Positions 6,261-8,460 of a stretch of 8,460 bases of DNA are shown here, piece by piece. Source of the DNA: CAYVCG01 sp964449985 (GTDB lineage: Bacteria; Bacillota; Clostridia; Lachnospirales; WRAX01); NCBI GenBank assembly GCA_964449985.1, contig CAYVCG010000077.1:1-8460 (forward strand). The letters are read 5' to 3'. The notes beneath the pieces are model-generated. The model was not told the origin of the DNA. It did no database searches and worked only from the letters and a program-made list of their open reading frames with translations. Position 1 is the first letter of the stretch. The number at the start of each line of letters is the position of its first letter. The translations under genes and the position numbers were made by a program.

Positions 6261-7382
6261 ATGAAAACAAGGAGATTTGGTGATATATTCGATGTTTCTG
6301 TTCTGGGCTTCGGAGCCATGCGCCTACCTACAATCGGAAACACGGTGGATGAGTCAGAAGCTATTAAAATGATGCGGTATGCTATTGATAATGGTGTCAA
6401 TTATTTAGATACGGCGTATTTTTATCACAATGGTGAAAGCGAGCGTGTTGTGGGCAATGCTCTAAAAGACGGCTATCGCAATAAAACAAAGATTGCGACT
6501 AAGCTTCCGATGTTTGGCAACGTAACTTGCGCTGATGATTTTGATGCATTGCTGGATACTCAGCTTAAAAGACTTCAGGTGGATCACATTGACTTCTATC
6601 TATTTCATTCTATTAACAAAAACAGCTGGAATAATGTCATTTTAAAGTTCGATTTGTTCGATAAGATGGAAATAGCAAAAAAGGCCGGAAAGATAGGCCA
6701 TGTCGGCTTTTCTTTCCACGATGAATATGCTGTGTTTGAAAAAGTGATCGATGGCTATGACAAATGGGAATTTTGTCAGCTTCAATACAACTATATGGAC
6801 ACGGAATATCAGGCAGGAACAAAAGGTGTGGAATACGCTGCTAAAAAAGGTATCCCTGTTATTGATATGGAGCCTGTTCTCGGAGGCAAGCTTGCGAACA
6901 CCCCGCCGGATATAAAGAAAATATTTGATAGCTATCATATAAAGAAAACTCCTATACAATGGGCTTTGGATTTTGTTTGGAATCGATCTGAGATACCTAT
7001 GCTGCTTAGTGGTATGAGCGATATGGATCAGTTAAAGGAAAATATTAGATATGCCAGGGATGCCGAAATCGGTTGTCTATCCAGCGAAGATATGGAGCTT
7101 CTTGAGCGGGTCAAAGCAGAGTATAAAAAAATGCGCCCGGTTTCTTGCACATCGTGCCGTTACTGCATGCCATGCCCTGCCGGCGTAAACATACCCGCAA
7201 ACTTTGATATTTATAACGATTCCTATGCTTATGGGCTTGAGGTGTCAAAGGGCGGCTATTTTTGGATACGTAAGGAAGGCGCTGAGCTTTGCACAAGCTG
7301 TGGGCAATGCGAGCCAAAATGCCCGCAGGGAATAGAAATAAGCAGCCTTATGCCAAAGGTTTATGAAAGGCTTAACGGCTGA
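6261..7382 (+). CDS. Aldo/keto reductase with C-terminal 4Fe-4S ferredoxin-like domain
   Basis: 373-aa cytoplasmic oxidoreductase. Residues 1 to about 280 form an aldo/keto reductase TIM barrel with the full catalytic tetrad: D50 and Y55 (LDTAYFYHNGE), K81 (IATKLP) and H116 (DFYLFHS). The barrel also carries GKIGHVGFSFHD and the C-terminal LLSGMSDMDQLKENI block. A ferredoxin-like tail follows with two cysteine groups: C296, C299, C302, C305 (CTSCRYCMPCP) and C344, C347, C350, C354 (CTSCGQCEPKCP), able to bind two 4Fe-4S clusters. Such fusions are widespread in anaerobic Firmicutes, are usually annotated only as putative oxidoreductases, and may pass electrons between ferredoxin and a carbonyl substrate; the substrate is unknown. 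The ATG at 6261 has GAGAGGG (6246-6252) 8 nt upstream. The hydrolase gene begins 20 nt after its stop, suggesting an operon. Confidence 0.93.
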   Translation: MKTRRFGDIFDVSVLGFGAMRLPTIGNTVDESEAIKMMRYAIDNGVNYLDTAYFYHNGESERVVGNALKDGYRNKTKIATKLPMFGNVTCADDFDALLDTQLKRLQVDHIDFYLFHSINKNSWNNVILKFDLFDKMEIAKKAGKIGHVGFSFHDEYAVFEKVIDGYDKWEFCQLQYNYMDTEYQAGTKGVEYAAKKGIPVIDMEPVLGGKLANTPPDIKKIFDSYHIKKTPIQWALDFVWNRSEIPMLLSGMSDMDQLKENIRYARDAEIGCLSSEDMELLERVKAEYKKMRPVSCTSCRYCMPCPAGVNIPANFDIYNDSYAYGLEVSKGGYFWIRKEGAELCTSCGQCEPKCPQGIEISSLMPKVYERLNG

Positions 7383-7402
7383 TTTTTAGGGAGAGTGTTA
7401 CT

Positions 7403-8164
7403 ATGCCTTATTTTACATATAAAAATAAAAACTGCTTCTATAATGAAATTGGAGACGGAACACCGCTGTTATTACTGCATGGGAACACAGCTTCTTCAAA
7501 AATGTTTGATAGTGTAATCGATTTTTATAAACCTTGTTTTAAGCTTATTGTAATCGATTTTTTGGGCCATGGCAAATCAGACAGGGTTGATGAATTCGAC
7601 TGCAATTTGTGGTTTGATGAGGCAATGCAGGTTATTGCGTTTTTGGAACATAGAAAATATAAAGACGTTAATATTATCGGCAGCAGCGGCGGCGCTCTTG
7701 TTGCCATTAACGTTGCCTTGGAAAGACCGGAGCTAATACGCCGAATCATCGCTGACAGTTTTGAAGGCAAAAAACCGCTGGAAGCATTTGTTGAAAATAT
7801 AAAATCAGAGCGAGCTGCATCCAAACTGGATGATGATGCAAGAGCGTTTTATATATTCAATCATGGAGATGGATGGGAACAGGTAGTCGATAACGATACA
7901 AACGCAATGTATACGCATTATAAAACTATTAATGCATTTTTTAAGAAAGGCCTTGATTCTATTAATATCCCTGTTTTGCTGACAGGAAGCAGAGGGGATG
8001 AATTCGTTACACCAGATTTTTATGAAAATACATATTCAAAGTTACTACAAAAAATTAATAACGGAAGCATGTATTTATTTGATAACGGCGGGCATCCCGC
8101 TATTTTATCCAATCCTATAGAGTTTTCAAAAATTGCATGTGATTTTTTTATAGACAATCAATAG
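7403..8164 (+). CDS. Alpha/beta-fold hydrolase
   Basis: 253-aa soluble enzyme of the alpha/beta hydrolase superfamily, typical length. The oxyanion-hole motif HGN is at 26-28 (LLLLHGNTASS), followed by IDFLGHGKSDR (51-61). The nucleophile elbow GSSGG (93-97) places S95 as nucleophile. D199 (TGSRGDEFV) is the likely acid and H231 (DNGGHP) the base, completing the triad. There is no signal peptide or membrane segment. The substrate cannot be told: esterases, C-C bond hydrolases and lipases of this class look alike in these motifs. The start at 7403 has AGGGAGAG (7388-7395) 7 nt upstream. It follows the ferredoxin-type reductase by 20 nt, so a shared pathway (reduction then hydrolysis, or detoxification) is an inference from context only. 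Transcription stops at the hairpin at 8189-8220. Confidence 0.9.
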   Translation: MPYFTYKNKNCFYNEIGDGTPLLLLHGNTASSKMFDSVIDFYKPCFKLIVIDFLGHGKSDRVDEFDCNLWFDEAMQVIAFLEHRKYKDVNIIGSSGGALVAINVALERPELIRRIIADSFEGKKPLEAFVENIKSERAASKLDDDARAFYIFNHGDGWEQVVDNDTNAMYTHYKTINAFFKKGLDSINIPVLLTGSRGDEFVTPDFYENTYSKLLQKINNGSMYLFDNGGHPAILSNPIEFSKIACDFFIDNQ

Positions 8165-8188
8165 GTTATGGGTTAATGCAAACTTAAA

Positions 8189-8220
8189 AGGCTGAGCTCT
8201 GTTTATTTAGAGTTCAGCCT
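8189..8220 (+). terminator. Rho-independent terminator, probably bidirectional, between convergent genes
   Basis: A 12-bp stem pairs 8189-8200 (AGGCTGAGCTCT) with 8209-8220, with one G-U wobble and an 8-nt loop (GTTTATTT). A T-rich stretch (ATAAGTGTTTTGTTT) follows on the plus strand. On the minus strand the stem is followed by TTTTAAGTTT. It lies 24 nt after the hydrolase stop and downstream of the minus-strand gene at the right edge, as expected for convergent units. Confidence 0.82.
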
Positions 8221-8323
8221 ATAAGTGTTTTGTTTAATTGTTGTTTGATATTAGTTTAGCTTACTTTAGTTGTATTAAAGCTATTATACATTTGCATTAA
8301 AGCTGTCTTTCATAATGGGCCTA

Positions 8324-8460
8324 CTAGGCAATTCTAAATACTGAAACAGTTCCAATAGGTCCTGGAGCAGCGCTTGTAACTACATCAATAGGTCCGTCTG
8401 AACCATTGATGAAGCCGAATGTATCGCCTGCAGTAGCAGCGTATACGTCCATTGTGCCTA
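8324..8460 (-). CDS. C-terminal part of an unidentified protein, truncated by the window edge
   Basis: Reading the minus strand from the right edge, 44 codons run open and end in TAG (plus-strand 8324-8326). The residues include DVYAATAGDTFGFINGSDGP, IDVVTSAAPGPIG and TVSVFRIA. The piece is rich in Gly, Ala, Thr, Val, Ser and Asp, with one Arg and no Lys, and has an alternating pattern that suggests beta strands, as in secreted, surface or structural proteins. I do not recognise the family. The position just beyond a bidirectional terminator and the even codon content support a real gene end. An internal ATG is present near 8453, but no start can be decided because upstream sequence is missing. 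Confidence 0.55.
   Translation of the reverse strand, partial: GTMDVYAATAGDTFGFINGSDGPIDVVTSAAPGPIGTVSVFRIA

Noticed and set aside
8274..8304. Direct repeat ATTAAAGCT (8274-8282 and 8296-8304)
   Set aside because: Nine bases in an AT-rich intergenic stretch is compatible with chance, and no function is indicated.

Overview
The window looks like chromosomal DNA from an endospore-forming or spore-derived member of the Clostridia (Firmicutes). The support is: AT-rich coding with strong AGGAGG-type ribosome sites; a lepA-hemW pair, typical of Firmicutes; a GerS-like lipoprotein directly upstream of alanine racemase followed by a MazF/EndoA toxin gene, an order I recall from Clostridioides difficile (gerS-alr2-mazE-mazF); and a ferredoxin-type aldo/keto reductase common in anaerobes. 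The species cannot be named from the sequence.

Layout. Bases 1-500 are mobile-element debris: a cluster of hairpins at 14-89 resembling the right end of an IS200/IS605 element, then a decayed piece of an IS1-like transposase (about 272-445). A good extended -10 promoter (517-546) follows and probably drives lepA (611-2425, back-translocating elongation factor 4) and hemW (2431-3546, radical SAM heme chaperone), only 5 nt apart. Next come a lipoprotein of the GerS/LolA-like type (3658-4326) and alr (4374-5528), 47 nt apart and probably co-transcribed. A solitary mazF-type endoribonuclease gene (5720-6064) follows without a recognisable antitoxin and ends at a strong terminator (6111-6145). A new transcription unit then carries a 4Fe-4S aldo/keto reductase (6261-7382) and an alpha/beta hydrolase (7403-8164), closed by a probably bidirectional terminator (8189-8220). 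The right edge holds the C-terminal end of an unidentified minus-strand gene (8324 to the edge).

Functionally, lepA and hemW are housekeeping genes. GerS plus alanine racemase suggests a link to spore cortex and D-/L-alanine control of germination. MazF is a stress mRNA interferase that normally needs MazE, so its apparent orphan state is the most notable anomaly. The reductase-hydrolase pair looks like a small metabolic operon whose substrate cannot be read from the sequence. Most of the window is ordinary core genome; I did not find a convincing new multi-gene system.
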